This document shows positions 34,521 through 43,018 of a stretch of DNA of 64,000 nucleotides, in pieces (positions within the stretch are counted from its first letter, which is position 1; the number at the start of each line of letters is the position of its first letter). The notes under the pieces were generated by a model. The model made no database searches. It was given only the letters and a program-made list of their open reading frames with translations, and was not told the DNA's origin. This DNA is from Ectopseudomonas guguanensis (lineage in GTDB: Bacteria > Pseudomonadota > Gammaproteobacteria > Pseudomonadales > Pseudomonadaceae), in NCBI RefSeq assembly GCF_900104265.1, contig NZ_FNJJ01000010.1, positions 1 to 64,000 on the forward strand, given 5' to 3'. Made by a program: the position numbers and the translations under genes.

Positions 34521-37500
34521 TTAGTGCGCCTTATTAATCTTTGCGTGGATACTTCCATTGACTCTCAGTATCCATTGCAGGCGCCAGCCTGGAGGTAGTG
34601 TCAGCGCTTCGCGTTGGATGGCAAGCATCGAGATCTCGTGAGGGCGGCTCGCCCCTGGCGTTCGGACGGTGCTCCCATCTCTCCAGTGATATCTGACTGT
34701 TGCAGAAGTGGGGGCGTGCAGGAGCTCATGGAACTGTGGGTTGGCGATAGAAGGTGTGAGAGATCCGAAGTGCGCCAGTCCCGGCTTCACACGACTGCAA
34801 ACCGCGACTTGATCGCGTGGGAGCGGTCGCGGCAGCTCGGTCGGCCTGAAGGTACCCAGCTCTACTGGATGGGGATCCCGCTGCCCGGGCGATAGCAGAT
34901 GCGACGTAAGGTCTACCCTAACTATCTGTCGTCTGTGTTCGAGGTAGCCTTGGACGTCCAAGAACACTAAATCAGCAGCCGAAGGGAGGAAACGGGCGAA
35001 ATCTCCTGAGGCAATGGTTTCGATCAGGCTAGCGATGAGCTGCCGTCCATCTGGCGGTTCGATGAGGGATTCTGGGTTGTGCATGCGCAGCACAGCTTCA
35101 ATCTTGACCAACTGCTCGATCGACGCAGGTCCGAAGAGCGCGATATTGAGTGCAAACCGAAGCCTCGCAGCCCAACGATCCGGGATGAAATTTGCATTCG
35201 CTTTGAATCTTGCTGCGGCCAAGGACTCCAGTTGCTGAGCGTCATCGAAGGAGTGTTGTCCGCACAACTCTCTTAGAACCGATACGATCCTAATCAGAGC
35301 TGCCTCGTCTAAAACCCCAAAACTCTGCAGCTCTCTCCAAGCCGCAGCCAGACTTGAATGGACATGGGCAGCATGCAAGGTGTCTTCCGGCTGGACGATT
35401 GGGCTCTCACTTCTCAGTGTCTTGGCCCGAAGAGTCTTGACTGCGTCGGTGGCCGAAGCAATGCCTTTGGAGCTGGCGCGGTTAGCAATCCGTATAAGCG
35501 TTACATATCTGCTTGCATGCGCGCACCCCTTCGTTACTTTGTTAATATCGATGAAGCGAAGGACGCGCTCCCATAGGGTTGCTGCGCTCTCACGCGAAAG
35601 GACGTCCAAGGCTGCCGCTGCAATATCAGCGCGGTTGCCGCTCTCCATGGAGAAGGCGAGGGGGGCTACTTTCTCCATCCATATGTCATCGCTTCGCAGG
35701 AGCCAGAGCACCATTGCTGCGGCTGAGTCTCGTCGCTCCCAGCTTGGATGATCAAGTGCCCAAAGAAGGAGTTCCAAGAGGGCGTCTGACGCCGTTGCAG
35801 ACGTTTTCGCACCGATGTAAGCGAATGCGTCCGAAGGCGCAGCACCGACCAACTCGCGGACATGGTCGGTCGCCACTGAAAGCAGCTGTGTCCGCTGGGT
35901 GGCGTCGAGATTCGGGCCGACAAGTTCCATGAGCTGGTAGGCTACCGACCAACTCTGGGCGTGCTGTTCACGTAGGGCTAATGGCCCGTAGAGGCGTGCC
36001 AGTTCATCTGCAGAGCGGACGTTATCTTGGATGAGGAGATCCGCCATCCTGGCGGGGTGACCCTTTGACCAAATCGACCAGCCACCGTCTTGCACCGCCC
36101 TCAGAGCTGACATTGCATGCTCGACTGCCGCCGACGTGTTCCGGCGCTTCAGGTGCTTGCGTGCCTCTTCCATAGACTGCTCAGCCGCTCGCACTGAAAC
36201 TCTCGTGCCAAAGGTGCCTCGCATCACCACGCGGTCCTCCAGGCTCTCCTCTTCTGTTGGGCTTGCGGTGGCTTCCGTCTTGGGCTCAGCGGCCGCTTGG
36301 GCCTTGGCTGGACTTGGCCCCATTGGTATTCCGGACCTGCGGCTCAATGATTCGAGGTCATCCGGTTCGAAGGCATCGCGATAGCGCTCGAACAACGCCG
36401 AGAAGCTATCACGTGTGGTATCTGGCAACGCCTCATTCAAGCAGCTAAGAAGCATCCACGCTCGTTCGTCGTTCATCGCTTGCGCGATGCTGCTGATTCG
36501 TTTGACGGCCCACTCCAAGTCGACGGAGCTAGGTGCAATTTCCTGAATAAGCTTTGCATAGGCCCGCCCCCAGTCCCTGAGATATCGCTCGTCTCCATGC
36601 AGGTAAACCTCTAAAAGCGCCCAGCGAACCCGCCAGTTTGCGGCGGTGCCAATATGCTCAAGCAGACTCACTAGGGAGGCTTGCTCATCCAAAGCTCCCC
36701 CCGGGAAACGCATGCCCACGAGCGGTGCGACGCGGTCTAGGCCACCGTGCGACGCCTGTGCGCGCATCTCGTCAATGCTGCCGCAGGCCTGGTGCTGGAA
36801 GTAGCGAACGGCGTCCGAGTACATGCCGCGTCGGCTCAGCTCGCCTATGAAGGTTGCCTTTTCCGAACGGACATACCGCTGGAACGTCATCTCCCCACTA
36901 GCGTGCTCTAGGTATGCAGCAATTTGCGCAAGCGCCGCGGGGGCGATCTCCGCTGTGGCCGGAAGTACCTCAAGCGTCTTAGACATGATGGCGAACTGGT
37001 CTTCTTTGTACCAACTGGGGCCCATCGAAACTGCGAGGACAGTCTGGTACGTTTGAAGGGCTTCTTCTTCCGATTTCATCCGGGCAAGTAGTGGAACTAT
37101 GGACAAGAGTTCGGGAACAAGCTCATGCCTGTTCTCCACGTTGTCCCGGACGTAGTTCCTCCAACGGATCAATAGGTCGAACACCCTATCGGCGACATCT
37201 TCCGATACTTCTGTGTTGACGAGCCTCGGCACAACAGCCTGCATTACGTGTCGGAAGCCTTCGTTGTATAGGCCGAGTTGCCCGTCGAAGGAGTCCTCAA
37301 GGATGGCAAGAAGGTCTGTAAGCGCTTCTGGCATGCAGTCGAGGTAAAGGTTCGCCAGGTAGCCGTAGAGAAGCGGCACGATATTCTCGGGGATGAAGTA
37401 CGTCCCCTGCCAGGAAATGCGTGAAGCGAGGTTAAGCTGCAGACAGGGGAGCAGGTCCTCTTTCAGATACGTACGCGCATCTGCAAGTGCCGCGTCATTG

Positions 37501-40337
37501 CTGGATGCACTGGCGTGACGTGCCTTTGCGTCTACCCAGGCAACCGATGCGGCGAGCGTTTCAAGGCTGTCCTCCCAGTCGTAGGCCAGCAGAGCTTCTG
37601 GGGCGGGTTGGTATTCGTCTCGCCCCAGAAAGTACTCCGCTCTAAGCCGACCGTAAGCGTCAAAAAAAGCAGCGCTGTCGGCGAGGGAGCGATGCTGTGT
37701 GAACAAGGGGAGGCCGCCTGCCTCCCATTCCAACCCGCCAGCGTAGGTCTCGACCAAGCTCGGGCTCGCGCCTGTCTCGATCAGCAGGTCGACAAAGTCA
37801 AACTGCTTCTCTTCCGCATCTAGGGATGCATCGAGCTTGCTGCTAATGTCCTCAAGCAGCACGCCGACCTTGTCTCTTGGGAGTCGAACCTTGTAGCTCT
37901 GCGCATGGTTGTAAGCATGGCCAAGTATTGAAAGGAGCGAAAGCACCTGGAACTTGTTGGGTACGCCAGAAGACAGGGGAATCTGAGCGATAGGCTTGTA
38001 GGCATGGACTATGCACAAACTCGTACCAAGCATGTTGCCGACCAGGTCTCCGAGGATGCGCTGAGCATTCTGCGGCGAAATTCTGTTCCTTGAGGCGGTC
38101 ACGAGCCCCACCACATACTCAAGAAAATCTGCAGTGGGAGGTTCGGCTCCAGCCTGGTCGGCTAGAACCCAGCCCTGCAGTCTTATAGCTGCCGCGTTCA
38201 GAAACTCGCCGATCTTTACACCATTGCGTGTGAGGGTTGGCTGGAGGAGGCTATCAACCTTCTGAAGAACCTCAATTGCTTCTTTTGGGTGACCAGCTTC
38301 GATGAGCAGCCTGACGATGGAGAATGCCGAACTGTGCTCCACTATGAGGTGCCCATGGCGGAGGATGTGGCGCAGCGCCTGGTCAGTCTTCCCGAGCGCG
38401 ATGAGCGCTTCTGCAGCGAGACTTGCCGACTGCGCAAAGAGCGTGTCGTATCGGAATTTGAGTCGCTGAGAAAGAAGCAGCAAACGAACAATCTCGGTCG
38501 CGGTTGCCAGGCGAGTGGCAGCCTCAAGCGAGTCCTCAATGTCGCCAAGTAGGACGTCTGGCTCAGCTCCAAGCAGAACAGATTGGTCTACCCATTGTTG
38601 CTGACAGCCATCTATTGCGGCCAGCTGTCTTGTCCTGTCAGCAAGAAGGCCGTGGAAAACTCTGTTGAGTTGTCCGTAATTCCCGCTATCCGGAAGCTGA
38701 CAGTAGTCGGCGAGTCGACCTTGCACCCAAACGCTTTGGGCTGACGTCTTGTGAACCACGAAGTCAGAGAACGAAGAGTGGTAGACCTCGGTGGTGTCTG
38801 GTGCAGTCAGCAGATGCCGGATGCGTGTAATGGTCGGAACGAAGGCAGCCGACTCAGGGGGTGTCAGCATGACCAGCAGGTTAGAGGTCGGGATCCCCCA
38901 ACGCAGCCGTGCAATGATCCCAAGCAGATTGACAGCATCTGCATCCGTCAGAAGCTGTGCCCAAATGGTCTCGTAGTAGTCCTCGATTGCTCCGCTGAAC
39001 GGCGGCAGCGATTCAAGGTCTTCCTCACCGGCCCCACCATTGACGATGTCGACGAGATAGCGGAGGTACAGCGGGTGGCCCTTCGCCCTCTCACAAAGGG
39101 CGGCGACCAGCGCCGGTGATACCTTGTCCTGGTCTAGCGTCGAAGTGCAGAGGCTGTACTGGATGCTGTCATCTAAGACAGGCAGGGTCAGGCGGTGCAC
39201 GGGTTGGAAAATGGGAGCGAGCTTGCCTGCAATGGCATCCAGTCCAGCTCCCACAATCACGACTTGCAGTCCTTGCGGAATGGTTGTCGGTAAGAGCCCG
39301 ATGAAGCGCTGCAGGACGTCATCGCCAATGGTTGCAGCCTCATTCACGCCATCTATGAACAACACTCCAACCTTGCCGTCGTTTGCGCAGTGTTGAGCCA
39401 ACGATTGGAGTGTCTGGTGCGTAGTCTGGACGAGCTGAGCATAGGTCGCTTGCGACAGCCGAGCCGGTCGGCCAGTGGCCAGTACCGACAGCAGCGATGT
39501 CAACCAATCAACGAATACCTCCGGTTGCGCTTGGAGGGCTGCTGTCGAGCCTCGACTGCGCTCGGAGAAGGCGTAGACACCCAGGACTTCAATGTCATTG
39601 GAGTCCGGTCTGAAGTTCTTGCAGTAGGTCGACTTGCCGATGCCATGGGCACCGTCCAAAAACAGGTACCCGCGACCTGTCTTGGAGAGGCTTGATTCAA
39701 ATGTCTCGTCGAATGTGGGGCGCTCGGCAAATGGGGAGGTGTCATCCTCGGATGCACCTTCATTTGAGAGGAGGTTGTTGTCGGAAAGGAAGCCGCGCAG
39801 AGCGGCCATGCTCACGGCTCCAAGAGAGTTGTCGACGCTGACGCGTAGCAAGCCTTGGCAGCCATCTGCAGTCATAAGCGCGGCACCGGACATGCCGCGG
39901 TAGTCCGACAGGGTTGTCTCTGCGCTTACCGACAGGTCGAGATCAATGCCATTGGCTAGCTCGCTCAATGCCTGCTGTACCGTTCCATCAAGAACTTGGC
40001 CTATCTGCAGCTTGGCAACAGGGTATCCGAAGGCGTTCCATCGTGTGCCTGGTCGAGGTGCGGAGACCGCAAGTGGCAGGGGGGCGGCGTCAGTAGATGC
40101 TGGAAGCCGTAGCACGCAAACGTCGAGGTCCGCGTCAAGGACTTCCAGTTTTGCCTTGTGCTTGACGGCAGACGGGCCGACGCCGAAGCTGACCTCAACG
40201 TCCGTTCCTAGGGGCACCGCCTCGCCGAGACAATGGTAGGCCGACAGAATTTGGTCGGCCGAAATGAGCCAGCCTGTGCCTGCTTCGCTAGTACCTATGA
40301 CTTGGCAGGTTGCCTGCTGCACTTCACCTTCAGTCAT
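34521..40337 (-). CDS. Trypsin-STAND-helical repeat protein, AVAST type I-like
   Basis: This 1,938-residue protein starts with a trypsin-like domain (about residues 1-180) with H35 in SAYHCLG, D72 in LDVCVLRL and S150 in YRGMSGAAL. A STAND-type NTPase follows, with Walker A GAHGIGKST at 229-237 and Walker B VGVLFIDGVNEA at 323-334. The remaining 1,500 residues are tandem helical repeats of TPR/HEAT type ending in a small beta-rich region. Antiviral STAND proteins of the Avs group bind a phage protein through such repeats and then activate an N-terminal effector. Here the effector would be the protease. The metallo-beta-lactamase gene upstream supports an AVAST type I identification. GGGAG precedes the ATG. 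Confidence 0.8.
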   Translation of the reverse strand: MTEGEVQQATCQVIGTSEAGTGWLISADQILSAYHCLGEAVPLGTDVEVSFGVGPSAVKHKAKLEVLDADLDVCVLRLPASTDAAPLPLAVSAPRPGTRWNAFGYPVAKLQIGQVLDGTVQQALSELANGIDLDLSVSAETTLSDYRGMSGAALMTADGCQGLLRVSVDNSLGAVSMAALRGFLSDNNLLSNEGASEDDTSPFAERPTFDETFESSLSKTGRGYLFLDGAHGIGKSTYCKNFRPDSNDIEVLGVYAFSERSRGSTAALQAQPEVFVDWLTSLLSVLATGRPARLSQATYAQLVQTTHQTLQSLAQHCANDGKVGVLFIDGVNEAATIGDDVLQRFIGLLPTTIPQGLQVVIVGAGLDAIAGKLAPIFQPVHRLTLPVLDDSIQYSLCTSTLDQDKVSPALVAALCERAKGHPLYLRYLVDIVNGGAGEEDLESLPPFSGAIEDYYETIWAQLLTDADAVNLLGIIARLRWGIPTSNLLVMLTPPESAAFVPTITRIRHLLTAPDTTEVYHSSFSDFVVHKTSAQSVWVQGRLADYCQLPDSGNYGQLNRVFHGLLADRTRQLAAIDGCQQQWVDQSVLLGAEPDVLLGDIEDSLEAATRLATATEIVRLLLLSQRLKFRYDTLFAQSASLAAEALIALGKTDQALRHILRHGHLIVEHSSAFSIVRLLIEAGHPKEAIEVLQKVDSLLQPTLTRNGVKIGEFLNAAAIRLQGWVLADQAGAEPPTADFLEYVVGLVTASRNRISPQNAQRILGDLVGNMLGTSLCIVHAYKPIAQIPLSSGVPNKFQVLSLLSILGHAYNHAQSYKVRLPRDKVGVLLEDISSKLDASLDAEEKQFDFVDLLIETGASPSLVETYAGGLEWEAGGLPLFTQHRSLADSAAFFDAYGRLRAEYFLGRDEYQPAPEALLAYDWEDSLETLAASVAWVDAKARHASASSNDAALADARTYLKEDLLPCLQLNLASRISWQGTYFIPENIVPLLYGYLANLYLDCMPEALTDLLAILEDSFDGQLGLYNEGFRHVMQAVVPRLVNTEVSEDVADRVFDLLIRWRNYVRDNVENRHELVPELLSIVPLLARMKSEEEALQTYQTVLAVSMGPSWYKEDQFAIMSKTLEVLPATAEIAPAALAQIAAYLEHASGEMTFQRYVRSEKATFIGELSRRGMYSDAVRYFQHQACGSIDEMRAQASHGGLDRVAPLVGMRFPGGALDEQASLVSLLEHIGTAANWRVRWALLEVYLHGDERYLRDWGRAYAKLIQEIAPSSVDLEWAVKRISSIAQAMNDERAWMLLSCLNEALPDTTRDSFSALFERYRDAFEPDDLESLSRRSGIPMGPSPAKAQAAAEPKTEATASPTEEESLEDRVVMRGTFGTRVSVRAAEQSMEEARKHLKRRNTSAAVEHAMSALRAVQDGGWSIWSKGHPARMADLLIQDNVRSADELARLYGPLALREQHAQSWSVAYQLMELVGPNLDATQRTQLLSVATDHVRELVGAAPSDAFAYIGAKTSATASDALLELLLWALDHPSWERRDSAAAMVLWLLRSDDIWMEKVAPLAFSMESGNRADIAAAALDVLSRESAATLWERVLRFIDINKVTKGCAHASRYVTLIRIANRASSKGIASATDAVKTLRAKTLRSESPIVQPEDTLHAAHVHSSLAAAWRELQSFGVLDEAALIRIVSVLRELCGQHSFDDAQQLESLAAARFKANANFIPDRWAARLRFALNIALFGPASIEQLVKIEAVLRMHNPESLIEPPDGRQLIASLIETIASGDFARFLPSAADLVFLDVQGYLEHRRQIVRVDLTSHLLSPGQRDPHPVELGTFRPTELPRPLPRDQVAVCSRVKPGLAHFGSLTPSIANPQFHELLHAPTSATVRYHWRDGSTVRTPGASRPHEISMLAIQREALTLPPGWRLQWILRVNGSIHAKINKAH

Positions 40338-40348
40338 TGTTTGTCTCC

Positions 40349-41521
40349 CTAGACATGGATCCAGCCGTCTTGAACGACTTCCACGTTGAACTTGGCGCCA
40401 GACCTTGACGCGTGTGCCCGAAGGCGAGTCGATGCAGGGGTCTCGTAGTTGAAGTAAAGCGTTCGCTCAAACGTCGCAGGCCTGTCGACGATTTCGGCGA
40501 GCACTTCAAAGTCTGGGTGGTTGTGCGCCGACCCATTCGACGAGACCAGGAAAACAGGAGCGTCAATGAGCGACAGGAGATCCACGCTTGTGTTGTGAAT
40601 GCTGCCGTGATGGGACACCTTAATGACGTCGAACATCTGTAGAGCATCGCCCTTGTGTATCCGTTTGAGCTCTGCAGCAACGTCCTGGGCCCAAGCGTCG
40701 CCGAGGAAGAGCAGTCGCTTGCCTTCCGCTACGATGACGGCGGCGATGGAGCTGCCATTGGTAGGTGATACGTCAGGGACGTACAGTTCAGCGAGCCTCT
40801 TGGACCCTCCGGACGAGATGGTCTTGACCGTCGCCGGCATTGGTTCGCGAGTGGACGCGCATAGCATCTCGTAGGCGTCCTCCACCAGGGCATCGACAGT
40901 TGCCCCGCCTCTGTAGGAGAGCTTTCGCATCTGCGCAAGCCACCAAGAGCGCAATTCCTGCAGTCTGGTCACCGGCGGCCCGATCAACTGGATCTGAACG
41001 CCGTTTGGCAAGGCATGCGTCGGCCGCCCGCTGGTCATGCACGTGGTGCCATCACCTGAGTTCCAGAGGTAGCCTTGTTCCTTGAGAAGCTTTGCTAGGG
41101 AGCTTCCTTGCTTGGCGCTGATGGGGTTGACCACTGGCCCCGGGGGCGATGGTAGGAGAAATCCTCGCCTCTGTACCGCCTCCAAAAGCTGGCGGTCTGA
41201 CAAGGTGTCGGGAGCGCCGGGTGTTGATGGTAGCGATCTGAGGCTGTTGTGCCAGACCTCTTTGACCTCAATGATGCTTCGAGCTCCATGAGGGCCGTTC
41301 GAAGAGAGAAACTCGAGAAGTCCGCCGATGTGGTCTTTGTCAATGTGTGTGCAGATGAGCAGATCTAGCGCGTCACCGGCGCTGGCCACCTGCCGGAGGT
41401 CGTCCAGAATGTAGTCGTTGAAAGTGCTCGCGTAGCCTGCGTCGATAAGGATGTGTGTGCTTGAGGCTTGGACGAGAAAGGCATCGCCGTTCTTTGCAGC
41501 GTACATCTTCAGTTTTGGCAT
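40349..41521 (-). CDS. Metallo-beta-lactamase-fold hydrolase, AVAST type I-like
   Basis: The product (390 residues from the ATG at 41521) is a metallo-beta-lactamase fold protein: KNGDAFLVQASSTHILIDAGY, the metal motif LICTHIDKDHIGGLLEF (HxDKDH), later FLGDAWAQDV and VSHHGSIHNTS. It resembles the ComEC/Rec2-type MBL branch. An in-frame ATG at 41593 would add 24 residues, but the family normally starts near MPKLKMYAAKNGDAF and neither start has a strong ribosome binding site. It is encoded 11 bases before the trypsin-STAND gene, the arrangement of AVAST type I. It may hydrolyse a nucleic acid or nucleotide as part of the response. Confidence 0.8.
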   Translation of the reverse strand: MPKLKMYAAKNGDAFLVQASSTHILIDAGYASTFNDYILDDLRQVASAGDALDLLICTHIDKDHIGGLLEFLSSNGPHGARSIIEVKEVWHNSLRSLPSTPGAPDTLSDRQLLEAVQRRGFLLPSPPGPVVNPISAKQGSSLAKLLKEQGYLWNSGDGTTCMTSGRPTHALPNGVQIQLIGPPVTRLQELRSWWLAQMRKLSYRGGATVDALVEDAYEMLCASTREPMPATVKTISSGGSKRLAELYVPDVSPTNGSSIAAVIVAEGKRLLFLGDAWAQDVAAELKRIHKGDALQMFDVIKVSHHGSIHNTSVDLLSLIDAPVFLVSSNGSAHNHPDFEVLAEIVDRPATFERTLYFNYETPASTRLRAHASRSGAKFNVEVVQDGWIHV

Positions 41522-41596
41522 GCGCTGTTTTGGCCTTAGTGGAAGTCGCACGCTAGACCTGACCTGCTGTGCGTTCTCAGCCGAGCTAACCATAGC

Positions 41597-41746
41597 GCTC
41601 GAGTATTTTGCATCAACACGGCATTCGCACGCCTGAAATTCTCGCGCTGATCTCGAAACTAGTAGGCCTACTTCGCGCCATAGAGGAGATTGCTGCGTAG
41701 GCGCCAGACAATTATTAGAAGAGCCGGCATCCGGGCGCGTGGGTTG
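41597..41746 (-). pseudogene. Decayed C-terminal copy of the HEPN-like gene
   Basis: On the minus strand this 150-base stretch translates as NNPRARMPALLIIVWRLRSN, then LLYGAK, stop, AY, stop, FRDQRENFRRANAVLMQ. It closely parallels the intact HEPN-like gene at 30762-31280 (NNDPRDRTLCLLMIVWRLRNNLFHGEKWAYELHDQRENFMHANSILMR). Two in-frame stops and the loss of the motif histidine show it is dead. It lies exactly between the Wadjet jetD stop and the AVAST MBL gene. Confidence 0.75.
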
Positions 41747-43018
41747 TTACACCTTATGGCTCAGATCGTCTATGAGAGTGCTGACAACCGCTTCCTCTGG
41801 AATTGCGAGTCCTTGGGTGTCCATGGCCGTGTGCAGCGCTTTGTCCCATAGAGCCTCGACCCCATTGAGGGCCAAATCGCGCGGCCGCGTCGGCGCTACC
41901 ATCACCGCCGCGAGGTAGTCTCTGTACCCGAATCTCCAAGGGATTGCCTGCCAAGTGCGCATGACGTGATTGCCGATGCCGATCCCGGGCCAGTCATAGT
42001 CGCCGTGGTAGTGCAGGCGAGCGCCGGCGGCGGCCAATTGGTCGAGTAGAAATCGCTGCGCAGCGGCGGGCATGCCATCGGTGCAGACTAATGGAGCACT
42101 ATCGGCACCCAGACGGTCGGCGACGATGGCTACTATGTTCGGGTTTTCACATACGTACACATTCCGTCCGTCTACTGCCCAGGAATACGGCTTGCGAACC
42201 AACTGCCGCAGTGAGAGGTAGGCGGGCTCGCCAGGCAGCCAGGTGCGGGCTGTGTCTGGCAGTGCAGGCAAGTTAAGAAAGAGAGCAGGGCGGGCCAGCT
42301 CGTTGACGAGAACTCCCGCCCTCGACCAAACCTCCCGCACACGCTCTTCGGTGCCATCGCCAGTCTCGGTTGTTGCCTCATCTTCTTGAGAGCCGCCTGT
42401 GCGCTCGTGCAGGCGCCACGCCGACAGTACCAGGGTCGCTACAGGACGGCCGGGATCCAGCGCATGGGCATCGCCCAGCGTTTCGGCGGCAAGTTGCGAG
42501 CGAGGTAGTCCTTCCTCGGGCAGACGGCGGAGCACAGTATCAGTCGCTGCCAGTAGCTGATTAGCGCCCGCGGGGTCGCGTCCAAGACGCTTGAGCAGGG
42601 GCATGGAGGTAGCTGTGTTTTGCAGCCAGGCGCGGAGGAGAGGGCTGCCTTCGTCCGACGCCGAGGTTGTCAGAGCCGACCATTGTGCCGATAGCGTTTT
42701 ACGCAGGCTGGCTTTCGCAACGATAGGGCCATCCAGCCTCTCCAGAGCATCCTGTAGCGAGTTGGCTAGCCCTGCGGCACGCAGTCGTGCATCGAGATCG
42801 GCAATGTCCAGCGTCATCGAGCGCGCTATACGCGAGGGGCGGCCAGTCAGTTGGCAAAGAGCCGAGTACTCTACCGGGGCGAGGTTGCTCAAGTGAACCG
42901 AGGATAGCGACTGCTCGGCATCGGCGAGCTCAAAACGGCGGCGCAAGCGCTGGCGGAGGGCGTCCAGTTCTGGCCCGCCGAGCAGGCGCTGTAGACGTAA
43001 GTCGGGGCTGGTCTTCAT
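41747..43018 (-). CDS. jetD: JetD of a type II Wadjet system
   Basis: The 423-residue protein belongs to the TIGR02679/DUF2399 group. Its C-terminal TOPRIM-like part shows VCENPNIVAIVADRL, PLVCTDGMPAAAQRFLLDQL and the acidic YHGDYDWPGIGIGNHVM. JetD is the nuclease that cleaves closed circular DNA loaded by the JetABC condensin complex. It overlaps jetC by four bases and ends the operon. Confidence 0.9.
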   Translation of the reverse strand: MKTSPDLRLQRLLGGPELDALRQRLRRRFELADAEQSLSSVHLSNLAPVEYSALCQLTGRPSRIARSMTLDIADLDARLRAAGLANSLQDALERLDGPIVAKASLRKTLSAQWSALTTSASDEGSPLLRAWLQNTATSMPLLKRLGRDPAGANQLLAATDTVLRRLPEEGLPRSQLAAETLGDAHALDPGRPVATLVLSAWRLHERTGGSQEDEATTETGDGTEERVREVWSRAGVLVNELARPALFLNLPALPDTARTWLPGEPAYLSLRQLVRKPYSWAVDGRNVYVCENPNIVAIVADRLGADSAPLVCTDGMPAAAQRFLLDQLAAAGARLHYHGDYDWPGIGIGNHVMRTWQAIPWRFGYRDYLAAVMVAPTRPRDLALNGVEALWDKALHTAMDTQGLAIPEEAVVSTLIDDLSHKV

